Assembly (NCBI GenBank): GCA_038496675.1
Contig: CM076655.1
Span: forward strand, 20,415,989-20,479,988
DNA from: Rachycentron canadum
Lineage: Eukaryota > Chordata > Actinopteri > Carangiformes > Rachycentridae
Direction: 5' to 3'
DNA: 64,000 bases
Shown here: piece after piece, positions 13,181 to 25,478 of the stretch
Position numbering within the stretch: position 1 is the stretch's first letter
Layout of the letters: each line of letters begins with the position of its first letter
Made by a program: the position numbers and the translations under genes
The notes under the pieces: model-generated
Database searches by the model: none
What the model was told of the DNA's origin: nothing
What the model saw: the letters and a program-made list of their open reading frames with translations, nothing else

Positions 13181-14364
13181 TCAAATGATCAGTTTTTTTG
13201 TTTGTTTTTTTTTGCATCTCTACCGACACTGTAGTGGATTACTATACTATACTATATCAGAGAAAGGTTGAATACTTTGGCTGATCTGGGACCCTGCTCT
13301 GCAGGACCAGTGTCAAGGAATGTGAACAAAAAGCCAGTGATGATTAATTGTGATGTCCAAGTTGGGACAGACCTAGAACAGAGTGTCGCGGGATAAAATC
13401 ATTCTTTCATCAAGTTAGTGTGTCTGGATCTGAAATGAAGTCGAGGAGAAGTACTGTTCATTTATAAGCAGAAGCACCATTGTGATGATCAGACTCTTGG
13501 GATACTGGCTCATGGATCAATACTTTTTCAACTGCCAGTTAAAAAGAAACAAAACTATCCAAAAATATCGATACAGGAAGAAAGATCTTCACTGCAATTT
13601 AAGATGGTACACTGCAAGGTTCTGCCAATAATTTGTTATGACATAGACAATGTATTAGATTATTTCTGCCTGCTACAAAATGTCTTTTACTCAACCTATA
13701 GGGTTCCCACTTTCACACTAGATAACTTAAACAGAATGTAACGTGGGCTGGTGTAGGTGAAGCAGGTCTAAATGACATGGTCACCACAAATCAGCTTGCA
13801 CCAGAAACGACACATGTGACCTTTTGACCACAGGATTGTCCCACACGCTGTTTGGCTCCCTGTTACCCAACATAACTTCCAGCTGTGTCCCAGGAATGCT
13901 CTGTGCTGACAGATCCCCTCTCCCCCAGCTAGACCATTGCTCCTCATGCTGTGTGCTAAGCAGAACGCTCTTTACTTATTGATGGGGACATTATTATTCT
14001 GCATGGTGAGGGCTTGAGGCCTGCTGTGCATGCATGACTGCGATGCTAGCGCCAGAATCAAGACAAGTATTTTTCAGGAGGTGTTTTTAAGTTATTTTAC
14101 ACGTATCAGAAACTTTTTATTGACATGGTTTGGTCAGTGTGAATGACAACCATCAGCATTCAAATGGATGGAAAAGACTTTCACAACTAACTTTTATGGG
14201 TTTTTTCAAGAAAGTCTGGGTGTGACTGTTTAGTCGGGTTCAATTTAGGATGTCGAGTGAACTTTGGTGGAGATTAAACACCTGCACCGCCATGACCGCC
14301 TGAAAATGTGGTGGGATTGAAGCGATCTCTGTAGGTGGTCTGCATAATTATGCAAGATCATTTG

Positions 14365-14378
14365 GTAACCATGGTGAC
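14365..14378. promoter_or_regulatory. RFX X-box-like palindrome
   Basis: GTAACCATGGTGAC fits the X-box form GTNRCC, spacer, RGYNAC. It lies about 190 bases before the 14561 palindrome. A match by sequence only. Confidence 0.3.
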
Positions 14379-14560
14379 ACATTTACCTTGCAGCAAGCAA
14401 GTGTGGGGATTTGATCACATCAGACAGTAAAGAGAGGCGAAAACAAAAGTGTGTTGCGCTGGTGTCTGACAAAGTGATTTCCTTATTCTAATGGCACAAG
14501 ACGCTTCATTGTGTTTATACCTCATGATTTCTTCATGAGCTTTTGAAGATCTGCCTATAT

Positions 14561-14580
14561 AACCTGTTGTATAACAGGTT
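14561..14580. promoter_or_regulatory. Perfect palindrome with paired AACCTGTT/AACAGGTT
   Basis: AACCTGTT, a 4-base loop GTAT, then AACAGGTT. The 8-base arms are perfect inverted repeats, and each resembles a Grainyhead-like binding site (AACCGGTT/AACAGGTT). It may also simply form a short hairpin. Function is inferred only. Confidence 0.35.
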
Positions 14581-15432
14581 AACACCTCTTGCTTTGTTTT
14601 AAATCAATGTTTTGGTTTTTTTTTAACTTTTTTAAACTTCAGGTGAAAAGAAAGCAACACGTGCACATGTTTGTATTTTAGTCCAAGTTTTAATTCCTCA
14701 TTAGTGTATACGTGGTATGACCAGATTAGGCACGTTGCTGTCAAATTCCTTCACATTTTTCTCATGCTGAGTTGCAACACCTATCCAGATCCACCTCCGG
14801 TCCATAGAGATGATGCTAAAACACCTCTGAGCTTTGTCTCCTTAGGCTTCAACTCTGAAGATTCTTTGTGACAGACGCACAAACACACACATTGCATATT
14901 CACAATAGTCCAGAGGGCAAAGCAGCCTCACCTTGTGTGAAGCTTGGCACTCAGTGAATTTCCGCTTGCCAGTGATGCCCCCCACCCCCACCCTCACAAC
15001 ACCACCCTCTCTAAATCTACAAACACACATGCACACATCTCCCTAGAGGGTGATGGATCTCAGCCGCTACTCTCCTCTGTCAGGCTGCAATAAGGTTTTC
15101 CATGCCTGCAGCCTTTGTCTATTTGGCACCTGATCTATCAAGCCCATGCCAAGGTGTCAGAACCTATTAACCAGGAGACCCAGGGGCCACACCCCTTAAT
15201 GTTATGTTTACGCTCATTGCTCCAGATAAACTTCATCTTTCTAGCTTTCTCAATTTGAGGACAATGACCGAAGACAGAGACACATACCATGCACAGGATA
15301 GCACAGGTATAGAAAAAGGAGGGACAGAAGGATGAATGATGTAGTAAATGTGTCCACCCCTGTCCTTGAAAATGGCAGAGGTAAAGATCCCTCGCAGTAA
15401 TGTCATCCCATTGATTATGAGAAAAGAGTGAG

Positions 15433-15453
15433 ACACACACACACACACACACA

Positions 15454-15493
<40 letters not shown>
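15433..15493. repeat. (CA)n microsatellite
   Basis: About 30 CA units with one G interruption at 15454. It generates the Cys/Val-rich minus-strand open frames in this neighbourhood. Confidence 0.97.
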
Positions 15494-15498
<5 letters not shown>

Positions 15499-16744
15499 AT
15501 TACCTTGTTGTGCTACATAGAAAAACAGAACATATACAGACACTACAGAGAGAGACAGAGAGGATAGTGAGGCGTTGTGTGGTGTGAGGGAGAAACACAG
15601 TTGTAATGAGATACAGGGAAGATACAAAATGACATCAAACATTTCAACCGACTTCCACATCCACAGCTTTGAAGCAGCCTCTGTCTGAGCAGCTTTACAG
15701 AGCTGCACTGTGGAGGTGGACAGATTGTGACGACAGGTGCTCCTCAGCAGTTTTCTGTTTCTAAATGGAAACCCACGCCAACCCCCCACCCACCACTTCA
15801 TTCCCAATCTAGCCCAGAACCTCTATTTATCTCGGCTTTAGTCTTTTCTTTCCTCTCTGTCTGTATCTCCCTGCCACAATCCAACAAATTCACAGCCGAC
15901 ATGCAGACATCAAATTAACACTCTTTAGTTTTGAACTGACAAAAGAATCAATAATAAACCTGCAAACATTTGCCCACATGCAACAGATAGCTCATGGGTA
16001 ATTATAAATATGCTCAAAAGGTGGATTTATGCCTCTGTATTAAGGTGTATGGTGATCTGGCCATAGATGCTGCTGACCACACATGATCAATTATGTAAGG
16101 AAAAGATCTACAAGAACATTATTACATTCATTTTGTGATATAGAGCGACTGTGGGGAGGTTTGCCTAGTCCCATTACTAAAAAGGAGAAAGAACTGCTGT
16201 GCAAAATAATATCTCAATTTATTGTGTTTCTATTATTTATTTTTTTTTTTTTAGAGTGGCAATTGTAGTAAACAGATGGTTTGCAGAGGAAAAAGCTTTT
16301 CAGATCTAATATATATGAATCTGAAAAGAAAACAGAGGTCTCCATAGCTGCTGCAGTCCCTGTTGGTTGGTTATATTCACATGGATGCTTTTATATTGGA
16401 ATCCATCTGTTTTATATTTAAGTATAATTAATCATATTTTGAGAAGGTGTCTTGTTTTGATCTGCTCCCATTTGTCCTGTTAATACTCAACACTTCCTGT
16501 AATCACTTCAAATTAGAGGCCCCTCAAGCATTTCTGTGGATAGAAGCCCTTCATTTCTCAACTGGGCTTTTACTATGAAAAATCTGCAGGCATCGTGTAT
16601 GTGAAGAACAATTCAACAGGATTTAACGATGACACAGCAAAATGGATACACATATCGACCCACAGTGACTGAAATAAGACAATAATGGTTTATACTTAAA
16701 TGAGTAATCCACCACAACAGCAAGGTGTTGAAAACATAATGATA

Positions 16745-16770
16745 ATAATAATAATAATTATTATTATTAT
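16745..16770. repeat. 26-bp perfect AAT/ATT palindrome
   Basis: An (AAT)n run meets its own complement (ATT)n head to head, giving a perfect 26-bp palindrome that could extrude as a hairpin. Confidence 0.9.
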
Positions 16771-18754
16771 AAAAAAGTATTTTGTTGCTGAATTAATTTA
16801 ATTGAAGCAAAGGGAATGTACATTTAGCTTAAGTTACGTACGGCAGAAGTTTATTCACCCTTCTTTTTTCCTGATGTCTCTTTGTAGACACAGCTTTTAT
16901 TTGAGGAAATATGGTATCTCTGTGCCATTACCCAGCTAGTTGATGAAATAATAACACCCAGCAGCAACAACCCTGTGGGAAAGGTACGACATTAGCATTT
17001 TCTGCATTATTGAATTTTTGTGTTCTTTTCTCCTCTGCCATAGATCCCTGGTAGTCTTTGCAATCACCTCTGTCGTTATACAGTTGAATGAGCAGAGATT
17101 GCCCACGGCATTTCGAACAGGGAGGCCTTCACATGGATCTCCAACTGAAGCCCTCAGTGTGGTTCAGAGAGAGAGAGAGACAGATTGAAACACATCAGTG
17201 ACTTGCAGTCCAATACATGCCCTCCTCACATTTCAAATGGAAAAGGAGTCACACTAATGCATTATTTAATTGCTGAAATTGAGAAAGTGCAAGACATGTT
17301 TTTCATTCTTTTTTTGGCAGAATTTCATATGGGATTAATAAAAATGCTGTTTGGGGATGACATTTAAATAGTTTAAAAGTACTGTTCAGCAATTAGTAAA
17401 GTAATTAGTGAATGAATGATGTTAAAGCCTCAGAAGAACTATCTATGAAACAAATAAATTATACCATTATATTTATATAACTGTATTAATATGAATCAGT
17501 CTATTATAAATCCCCTCTCATATGAATAATTATCTCTGTCATTGAGAGCAAAGGAGAAATTCATGTGAAAATTGCTAAGAAAATTTTAGCATTACAATAC
17601 AGTCTGAACCACTTTAAAAAACCCTTAATGTGAGCATAAAAATAAAAAGAGAAGTCGTAGCATCGTAAGACTCATGATTCAACAGCTTCTGTCATCCCCG
17701 CAGCACAGTGGGGGTTATTGACGCTGTGTTGGCAAATGTACTTAATGCTGCAATGCTCCTGTGTTCAATTAAAGGTCCATTGTTTTTTAGATGATGGGCA
17801 GGTATGGATAATGGTATTAATATTAAAGTAAACTGTGGTCCCGACTAAAAATACCCATTGTAGTTGTGTGTTAATAATTTAACCCAGGAGAACAGAATCA
17901 TTCTCTTGCAGGCAATATGCTTTACACAGGGTGTCTCAAAACACTGGCCTATTATTGGTCATATATGAAGCAGATTGGAAATATTTGGCCACACTGATAA
18001 TGACTGTAGCATTGCACACTTGATTCTGATTCGAATAATCTGGTTCAGTGTTCAAGAAAAATCAACACCACTAACATCTGGCTTTCATCTGCAATGGAAA
18101 AGGCTCCAATCGGCATATGGCCCCAGGTCAAATGACTCTGCAGACAGGTATTTTTCAGCATCAGCATCAAAAACACAAACACAGAGCAAAGTGTCTCACA
18201 TGGAGGCTCCAAGACTTTTACAGGAGCACCAGCCCAGGGATGGGACTGACAGATCTGTTTTCTTCGTCTGCTCGTCTTCATCTAGCATTTCACTCTTTCT
18301 CCACTGTGTCTGTGTGTGTGTTTTCATTGCTCCTTGCAGTTGTGTGTCCAGAAAGGCAAACTCAACTGGCAACTGGAAAAGGGGTCAACTGGCTTTAATT
18401 TGTGTTTAAAAAAAAACCTCTGTATATTTGCTAAATTTGGCAGGAAATGGGGTGTAAGAATCATTTTGTTGCCATAATGAAAAATTAAAACTTTATTCCT
18501 TGCTGAAAAGAACAGCTGAGTATACAACCCTCCTCTTTGGAGTACATTTAACAAAAATTCATCCATTCATCAGCGTGGTTAGTGCACTAATTGGATGAAT
18601 GCACTTACAGTACACATATCTACACACATAAATTAGCCAGCAGTACATCCCTTAGCAATTGCGACTCAATCTATCTTTACTTGAATGGTTTAACACTTTT
18701 AATCCAAGATTATAGTTAAACAGTGTGCTACTGTAAACCCTCACCAATCACACT

Positions 18755-18793
18755 ATTCCCTCTGGTGTCTCTCAGGGTGCTACCCTGGGCCCT
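18755..18793 (+). mobile_element. Short LINE reverse-transcriptase fragment
   Basis: Translation gives S-G-V-S-Q-G-A-T-L-G-P followed by a stop. This matches the well-known block S-G-V-P-Q-G-S-V-L-G-P just before the catalytic region of non-LTR retrotransposon reverse transcriptases. Only about a dozen residues are recognisable, so the family cannot be assigned. Flanks show no further homology by eye. Confidence 0.45.
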
Positions 18794-18799
18794 TAACCA

Positions 18800-21700
18800 C
18801 TCTGTATCTGTGTGTGGGGTTAAACCTTTATCAACATATTATAAGTGTATGCCATTTGTAAACTGCTTTAATTTGTGTCATTAATTGTAAGAATTACATT
18901 TTTATATACATTATTACACTGGGTTTTTTTGTCATCTACAACCTTCTTTTCAATCTTTGTGAACACCATCTACATTTGAACAACTTAAATCATTATTAAA
19001 TCAGAGTTTTAAAATGTCAGCTTTGACCAAATTGAGCTGCTCTACCAACAATAAATTGTTAGTGTGTGCTGTAGCCCTTAGTGTTGTAGCCCTTAGTTGT
19101 GTCCCTTTTCTAAGGCCACCTCCTTTAATGGCAGGAATGGGAAAATAAACCTGTTCATGAGATATGACATCAAGTGTCATTCAGTTAAAATATATTGTTG
19201 CTTTTTCCACAAATAATATTAATAGGCAATATTTTATAGTACAGTAGGATCATGAAAAGGACAGGAGCTGGTTTGAATAATATTTTGGAAAGAGGGAATA
19301 ATGTAATTCAAAATCATATCATCATATCAAATGTATCAGGGTTAAGGTTAGAAAGAGGCCTCTGACAGACAAAGGACCTCTATCGACAGGCAGCCAGTAA
19401 ATGGGCCACTGTCTAGCATTAGCCAGGATACTACCAGTTAATTAAAAATACACCATGGGTTAACTATATTAAAGGATGAATGTATTCGCATTCAGACTGA
19501 TCTTTGATCATAACTTCCATTTCAAATGCATGTACAAATATTACAGGTGGCCTGTCAGGACCTCTGGAATACTGCCTGCTAATACTGCCTATATAGAAAC
19601 TCTCACATTTTTATGATAGGAGCTGTTGTATAATGAAAGTACCAACTATTAAGCTATGAATGTTGGAAATTATGACCCAAACGAGACGACAATATGATTC
19701 AGCTTATGACAAAAAAACAGCCTTTTGAATTCCAAAATAGAAAAAGGAAAGATTTCTAATGTGGATGTTTCAGTAAATTACACTGGAAGCTTGAGTGGTA
19801 GAAATGAAATGTCATACCATCCTTTCCCATTTCTTATATAACAAAAAGGAAAAAAAAGAAGAAAGATCCCTGATTGCAAATCCTCCCCTACACTCAGCGT
19901 TGATGGAAATATACAAATGTAAAAGGATTTCAATCAGCAATAGCAACCTCCTCCTACAACAATCACAAATAATCACTCACTACACCTGAATTAAGGCCTG
20001 AAATATGAATCAACTAAATATAGTCTCATCTTGCATGATTAGAAAACGCACAAAGAAACCCACTTTCTTTTCTTCGTGGCTGTTATTTGTTGTTGTTGCT
20101 GCTGATTCAGACCTTGTGCCTCTCCATCAAACCCTCATTGCAAAAGACCATATAGGTTCTCACATACAGCACAAATGCCCCGGTTCAAACCATTGGATTG
20201 CCTGATTGATTTCAAAATCTGTGACCTAGGAATTGTATTAGTGCACTTCATGCATCTTACTTTGCATAAGGTTGTCACCTAAACATTTTCTTTCAAGCAG
20301 CTCCTTTCAGATTACCTACCACATGAGCTTTAAACAGCTTTCCTGAAATAAAATATTCCAGTACTCATTGGAGGGTAAACAGTCTACATTGAGATTACGG
20401 CATAGATAACAGTTAACTACTGTTCCTGTGAGTGGGGGAGGGTCTGTGAACAGTCTGCCTGTACAGCCCTCAGGCTACTGGAGCTCTGCAAATCTTGATC
20501 ACTACATAGATACAGTGACTTGGACTATTTTGTAGTTCATACATCATAGGGGAGCTAAGGTGAGGATATATATAATATACAAAAATCTGTGGGGTTTTAT
20601 TATTAAATAACATTAGTATTACTATTAATAACATTAGTTTTATTAAATTAGTCATAGTTATATTAACATACAGCACATACAATCAACTATTTTGTCATTT
20701 AACAGGACATTAAATGATCTGAAAAAGGTCCCTTACTATAACAGTAACCACAATCACAACAATACTTAACTCCTGTCTAAACCTGTTCGTCTTAAGAGTG
20801 TTAAGACCAGATTTGTGTCCATATGGGAGGTTAGTCCCATAAAGTGACCACATGAACAGATTTATGTTTCCATAATGTGATTAATACAATCACACCCAGC
20901 ACATCCTACAGAGGTCTTAGCATTAAGGTGTCGTGTACCTGCAGGAAAATTAATTGATTGAATTTGATTTTAATTTAGACTAATTACTAATGATCTGGAA
21001 CTGAAAATATTATTTTACACAGGCTGCTTTTTTGGTACCTTGACACCTGAACTTTTAGGGACATTTCAGGAACAAAGAACATCTTAGAGAGGTAAAAAAA
21101 AAAATAATGATAATAACCTTCTTCATCCTTCTCTTCAGATCATAGTAACTTATCTTTCTTATCATTTCAGAGTTCAGTAAGGGCGCTTTGTTCATTCTGA
21201 ATGACAGGAAGATTTCGTTGGCCCTCATGTTTCTATTCACATGAAAAATACCTCGGTCATTAACTCTTCTCAGGAAAGTCTTAAAGTTTTTCCAGCTCTT
21301 CAAAAATATAGATAGGAAGTTGTAACCCAGTATATTCACTCTAAACACATGAAACCCAGATATGAGTAGTTATTAAGTGACCTACACTACACAAGGATTG
21401 TTTCCCCCCAGTTTATTTCATTGTACTAAGCATGCCAGCTGTGGCAGCAGTAAGGTCCCACTCTATCTACAGGGTCAATTCAAATAATTGCATTCAAAGT
21501 GCATCGAGTGACCTAATATTCCTGAGGGGGAACAGTCCTTGATGTCTATTCATGTATTCTCAAAGGGATGCCTCTTGACTTATATCACAGATATAGGGTA
21601 TAATTAGTATCATTAGTGCTGGTCTCTGTGAGGCCAGTCAGAATCTTTTTTTTAATTTAATTACATTTTTTTATATATATTATTTTAATGACGATGTTCA

Positions 21701-22700
21701 CTAAATTAGTGGTGCATGCTCTAGGTACCTCTTTGTATGACTGTGTGTGTAGTATAGCTCCTGGATGTATGTTGCAGGAATATGAATACATATTAAGATG
21801 TAACGGCAGAGAGGAATATTTAATACCATCCCCAAGTCGTGCATCAGTGGTCTCCTTTGTCGATCTGTCTATTGCCTATTTCTTCATTTCCCCTGGGAAG
21901 GCGTCAGATCTGCTTTGCCAATGGCACTAATTTAGCAATACAATCTTTGATAATGGCCCTTATGAAACTCAGCGCTTGGTCCTTAATACAGGAAACACAA
22001 TAAAATGTGTTAGGAAACTGTGACTCCAGGTGCCAATCAAAAGGAGCCTTAAAATGAGGCATGAGTCACGTATGATGCCAAATATAGACACACATAGATG
22101 GAGAGAAGCATTTGTGTTTACGCAATTAAATTTTAACGAATACAATGAGAATACTTAGTGAAGCTCAGCAGTGAATGATGCACTGAAAGCCAGAGAGAGC
22201 AAGAGCAACCTGCTTTCTCAGCACAACCGATTGACTATTATGTGTATGGACATTTCTCCGCTGTTGTTTTTCTCTCCCTCATGTAAAGCTCTAGTTGCCT
22301 TGTATGATTTTAATATAGGAGAGAAGAGGCAGCACGTCCCTGCCTGGACTTAAACCCGGAATGATGTTATTACATGGGAACCATCTTAGGCCTCGAGGCC
22401 ACCAAGATAGTCCTGAACTGTGTTTCTGATGTAATTCGATGTAATCTGTAAGAACTTTCCTGCAAGCTTCAACTACTCAATGCGAGGAGAGTTGCCATAA
22501 AGCACAAACCACAAGGTGTTTTCAAAAGTGATTTCTGTTGCTCTAATTGTATATGTGTATTACATGACATCCTTGTCTGATTTTTTTCCTGTAGCGCTAT
22601 TGTTGGAAAACAATTTGTATAAATATGGCTCATCGTCAGTCATTTTTGAGGCACAGGTGGCAGAATCTCATCTTGAATTAAACTCCCTGCTTGCTTTTCA
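18800..22700. other. Non-coding stretch, no gene seen
   Basis: AT-rich. A 97-codon minus-strand open frame (21055-21348) is rich in Lys, Phe and Ile and has no recognisable domain or splice support. The part near 21930-22080 looks like possible conserved non-coding DNA. Nothing firm. Confidence 0.45.
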
Positions 22701-22710
22701 TGTCCTTTAC

Positions 22711-22758
22711 CTTCAGAGTTACAGCCTGGTAGACTGTGTCCCAACTCCCTCCCTCGCT
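22711..22758 (-). CDS. Candidate 48-nt internal exon (weak)
   Basis: On the minus strand a fair acceptor (TTCTGTCCATCCAG) is followed by exactly 16 codons, S-E-G-G-S-W-D-T-V-Y-Q-A-V-T-L-K, and a donor AAG/GTAAAG. The exon begins and ends at codon boundaries (phase 0), which fits the phase-0 donor of the candidate exon at 24857-24940 on the same strand. No family is recognised. The frame is open on both sides as well, so this could be chance in a short stretch. Confidence 0.22.
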
Positions 22759-23249
22759 CTGGATGGACAGAATTGTGGTCATTAAAAAAGTATGAGCAAC
22801 GAAACACCCCCAAGGGCCACAATATGGAACTGAATCACTCTGATTTCCAGCCAGCGGATTAAAAATAAATTGTGTCTAAAATATTCAGGGGGACGTTATT
22901 AGTGCAGCTTTGCAGTTTCTTTCCTCTGCCGAGCAGCTCCACGGTCGAGCTGCTTCGCCTGCCTGGGGTTTCGGGTTCATGCAGGCACCCATCAACTCTT
23001 GGAAGAAAAAAAAAAAAAAGAGGGAACTGGGTGAAGGAAAAAAGTAACAACAAGTAGAGAGAACAGAGGCCACGAAAAAGAACAAGCGAGGTAGTGAAAG
23101 AGAAAAAAAAGGGTGGCACAAAACTCTAAGGACTTCATTACCAAGAGCTCATGCATTACATAAGCAACACACACTGTTTGGATATTAATGCCCTCTCTTT
23201 ACTGCCAGGTCAAGGTGGGCATTGTGAAAAGTTTGAGACAGTGATGACG

Positions 23250-24850
23250 AGTCTCTACATGCAGTATTTATGGTACCTGTCGCTGTTTTAAAGTGAGGTT
23301 ATGTGTTCAAGTCACAATGAATTCTCAAATTTATCTGAACACAAAGGGCCAAGCTACAGTGCCTCAGTTAGGGCAGCAGCAGATAGATAAGATATAATGC
23401 TGTGGTCTGTGAAGGTTGAGAAACTAAAGATAAATGTGAAGAAAGAGGCAGGGAAGCAAACAGTATGTGGTGATATATATGAAGTGACAACATCTACACG
23501 ATGACAGCGTGATCAGTAATGAACTGATACTGATAAATACTGAGTTGGATGTAAGGTGATGGAGAGGAAGATAAAGACAAAGAGAGCAACATAGAAAGCA
23601 TCAGAGACTCAGAGAGAAGAGAAGGGAAGCCAGATGTCCATCCTGTCAACCATTACTGTGCTGCGACTCGCCTACTGTACTCTACATGTCACGGAGCATA
23701 AAGCCTCTTGCCTAATTGGTGAAGAGTAAGCATGAAGGGGTTTCATCTTTAGCGTTCCAGTTGCGTTGTGTGCTACAGTGCATTGTGTGGGCTGGAGCAG
23801 TTGCCACTCACTAAACTTTACAAATTTAGTCTGGAAAAGGTCTGATAATTGAGATTCCTTCAATGTTGTCTTCTTGGATATGGTCTTAATTTGGTATTTA
23901 CAGGCAAAAACAAGAACATATGTTCCCCACTTACTTTTATTTATGTGGTATCAAAAGTCATATAAAGAAAAGTCCTAACTCAAGACCCTGTAACAACATT
24001 TTTAATTTAAAGCTTCTGTCCAACCTGTTTGGTCTCAGAAGCTCATAACTTTGGAAATCGCAGTCATATTGGACAAATTCGCACCTCATGATTTACGTCC
24101 CAATACAAGTGTTCAGTGCCAATGAATATGTATCACATCTCAGTTTCAAACAGGAAACCAGATGGTTTTAATCCAATCACAGGTCTGCAAATAATGTTTG
24201 CTATCTTATCAGCAGTAACAATGATAAGTTTGATTACACGTTTAGATTCAGATGTCAAGATTCATCTATTTGACAAGGACTGATCAGACTGAAGTTACGA
24301 ATAGAGCTTAGCATGTTGCATCTACAGACGTCCCTGCATTTACATGTATACAGAAGTAGCCTATTGTACATTGTACATTGTCAATTATGTCTACACACAC
24401 ACACAGAAACAAACACACTGTGAGTTGCACATATTGTAAACTACACACATAAACACAATATTTTGGATCTTGCCACTGTCTTTATCAAATTTTATGTATT
24501 TCTGGTGTCTTTTTTTTTTTCTTTGTCTGGTCTTAATAAAGCTTAGGACTTACACACGTTTAACAACCACATAAGCACAAGTATGATTCATATACACAGA
24601 CACACAAACACACACACATTCTGAATAAAAGTGATCACACAGTGATGTATATTTCATCATCTTTTTATGCATTTAACATTAATGCATTGCTTTAGTGAAG
24701 CTGCACACCTGCTCCTGTAGCAGCTTAGCTGTATGTCTTTGCTTTCTGACACAGCCCCCTCCCCACCTTCCCACCCACACTGTCCCTTCAAAATAAATCA
24801 CCCTCCTCCCACTCTCCATCTGCATGCGCCACCAGTAGCCCCATTCAGTC
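23250..24850. other. Non-coding stretch, no gene seen
   Basis: Low-complexity purine tracts and short CA runs (around 24390 and 24600), otherwise AT-rich DNA with no supported exon. Confidence 0.45.
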
Positions 24851-24856
24851 ACTTAC

Positions 24857-24940
24857 CTCTTTGGTCAGGAAGGAGCCTCGCTGCAGACGACTCCTCATGG
24901 AAATGAGTGTGTGCTGCATGTTTCTGACGCATATATTCAT
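24857..24940 (-). CDS. Candidate first coding exon (weak)
   Basis: On the minus strand an ATG at 24938-24940 opens 28 codons that end at a near-consensus donor, GAG/GTAAGTGA. A second in-frame ATG lies at 24917-24919. The peptide ends M-R-S-R-L-Q-R-G-S-F-L-T-K-E, which is basic and not low complexity. There is no good acceptor upstream, so a first coding exon fits better than an internal one. No family is recognised, and no promoter-like GC island is visible nearby. Splice phase is compatible with 22711-22758. Confidence 0.28.
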
Positions 24941-25478
24941 ATTTTGAATTTGATATTTTTCTGTTGCATTTTTGTTTTGTTTGGGTTGTTTTGGTGCAAT
25001 AGCAAAACCAAATGATTGATCATTTAAAAAAACATGTATTCATGCAAGAAACAGAAATATCTTGTGCCCGTATAATAATCACTCCAGAACACCATCATTG
25101 GAAATGTCAACTTATTTTAGATTTTAATGCTTTGCGGAAAGTAAAAATACATAAATGTACAATGGGGTCTGAGACCACATTGAAAGTCTTTAATATTTTA
25201 ACATAAACCTGGAAACAATCAGAAAGTGTGAGGATTCAGAAACATTTAAAACTAAATCTACTCATCAGAAAACTTACAGTCAGTGTTATAAATAACACAG
25301 CCTCAAGTCTCTAGCAGATCATTGCTCACTAAGGAGCAATTAAAAGCAAGTAAAAGTGTCAGAAGTTAGAAGAGGGGCTTTCTCAGTGTCGAATCATGGA
25401 CTAAAGGTTTCTACAGGGGCAGCGCAGGGGAATCTAACATTGGATCAGTTTTATCCAAAGAACCATCATGCAAAAACA

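Larger units (their letters stand above)
13200..18740. other. Non-coding stretch, no gene seen
   Basis: Contains a CA microsatellite, an ATA palindrome, an X-box-like site and an AACAGGTT palindrome (listed separately). The segment 17690-17830 has the look of a conserved non-coding element, but conservation cannot be tested here. Confidence 0.45.

Noticed and set aside
15138..15807. Overlapping minus-strand frames of 85-130 codons rich in Cys and Val
   Set aside because: They are translations of the CA microsatellite.
17044..17188. Strong acceptor followed by 47 open codons starting S-L-V-V-F-A-I-T-S-V-V-I and a stop
   Set aside because: An open stretch of this length after a random acceptor is expected several times in 64 kb, and there is no partner exon.
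17975..18409. 144-codon plus-strand frame
   Set aside because: No recognisable domain; ends in Ser-rich and GT-repeat sequence; no clear splice structure.
21055..21348. 97-codon minus-strand frame rich in Lys, Asn, Phe and Ile
   Set aside because: AT-rich composition makes chance frames plausible; no domain, repeat family or splice site recognised.
22270..22350. Peptide A-L-V-A-L-Y-D-F-N-I-G-E resembling the start of an SH3 domain
   Set aside because: The similarity stops after about 10 residues and a stop codon follows; the rest of the domain is absent.
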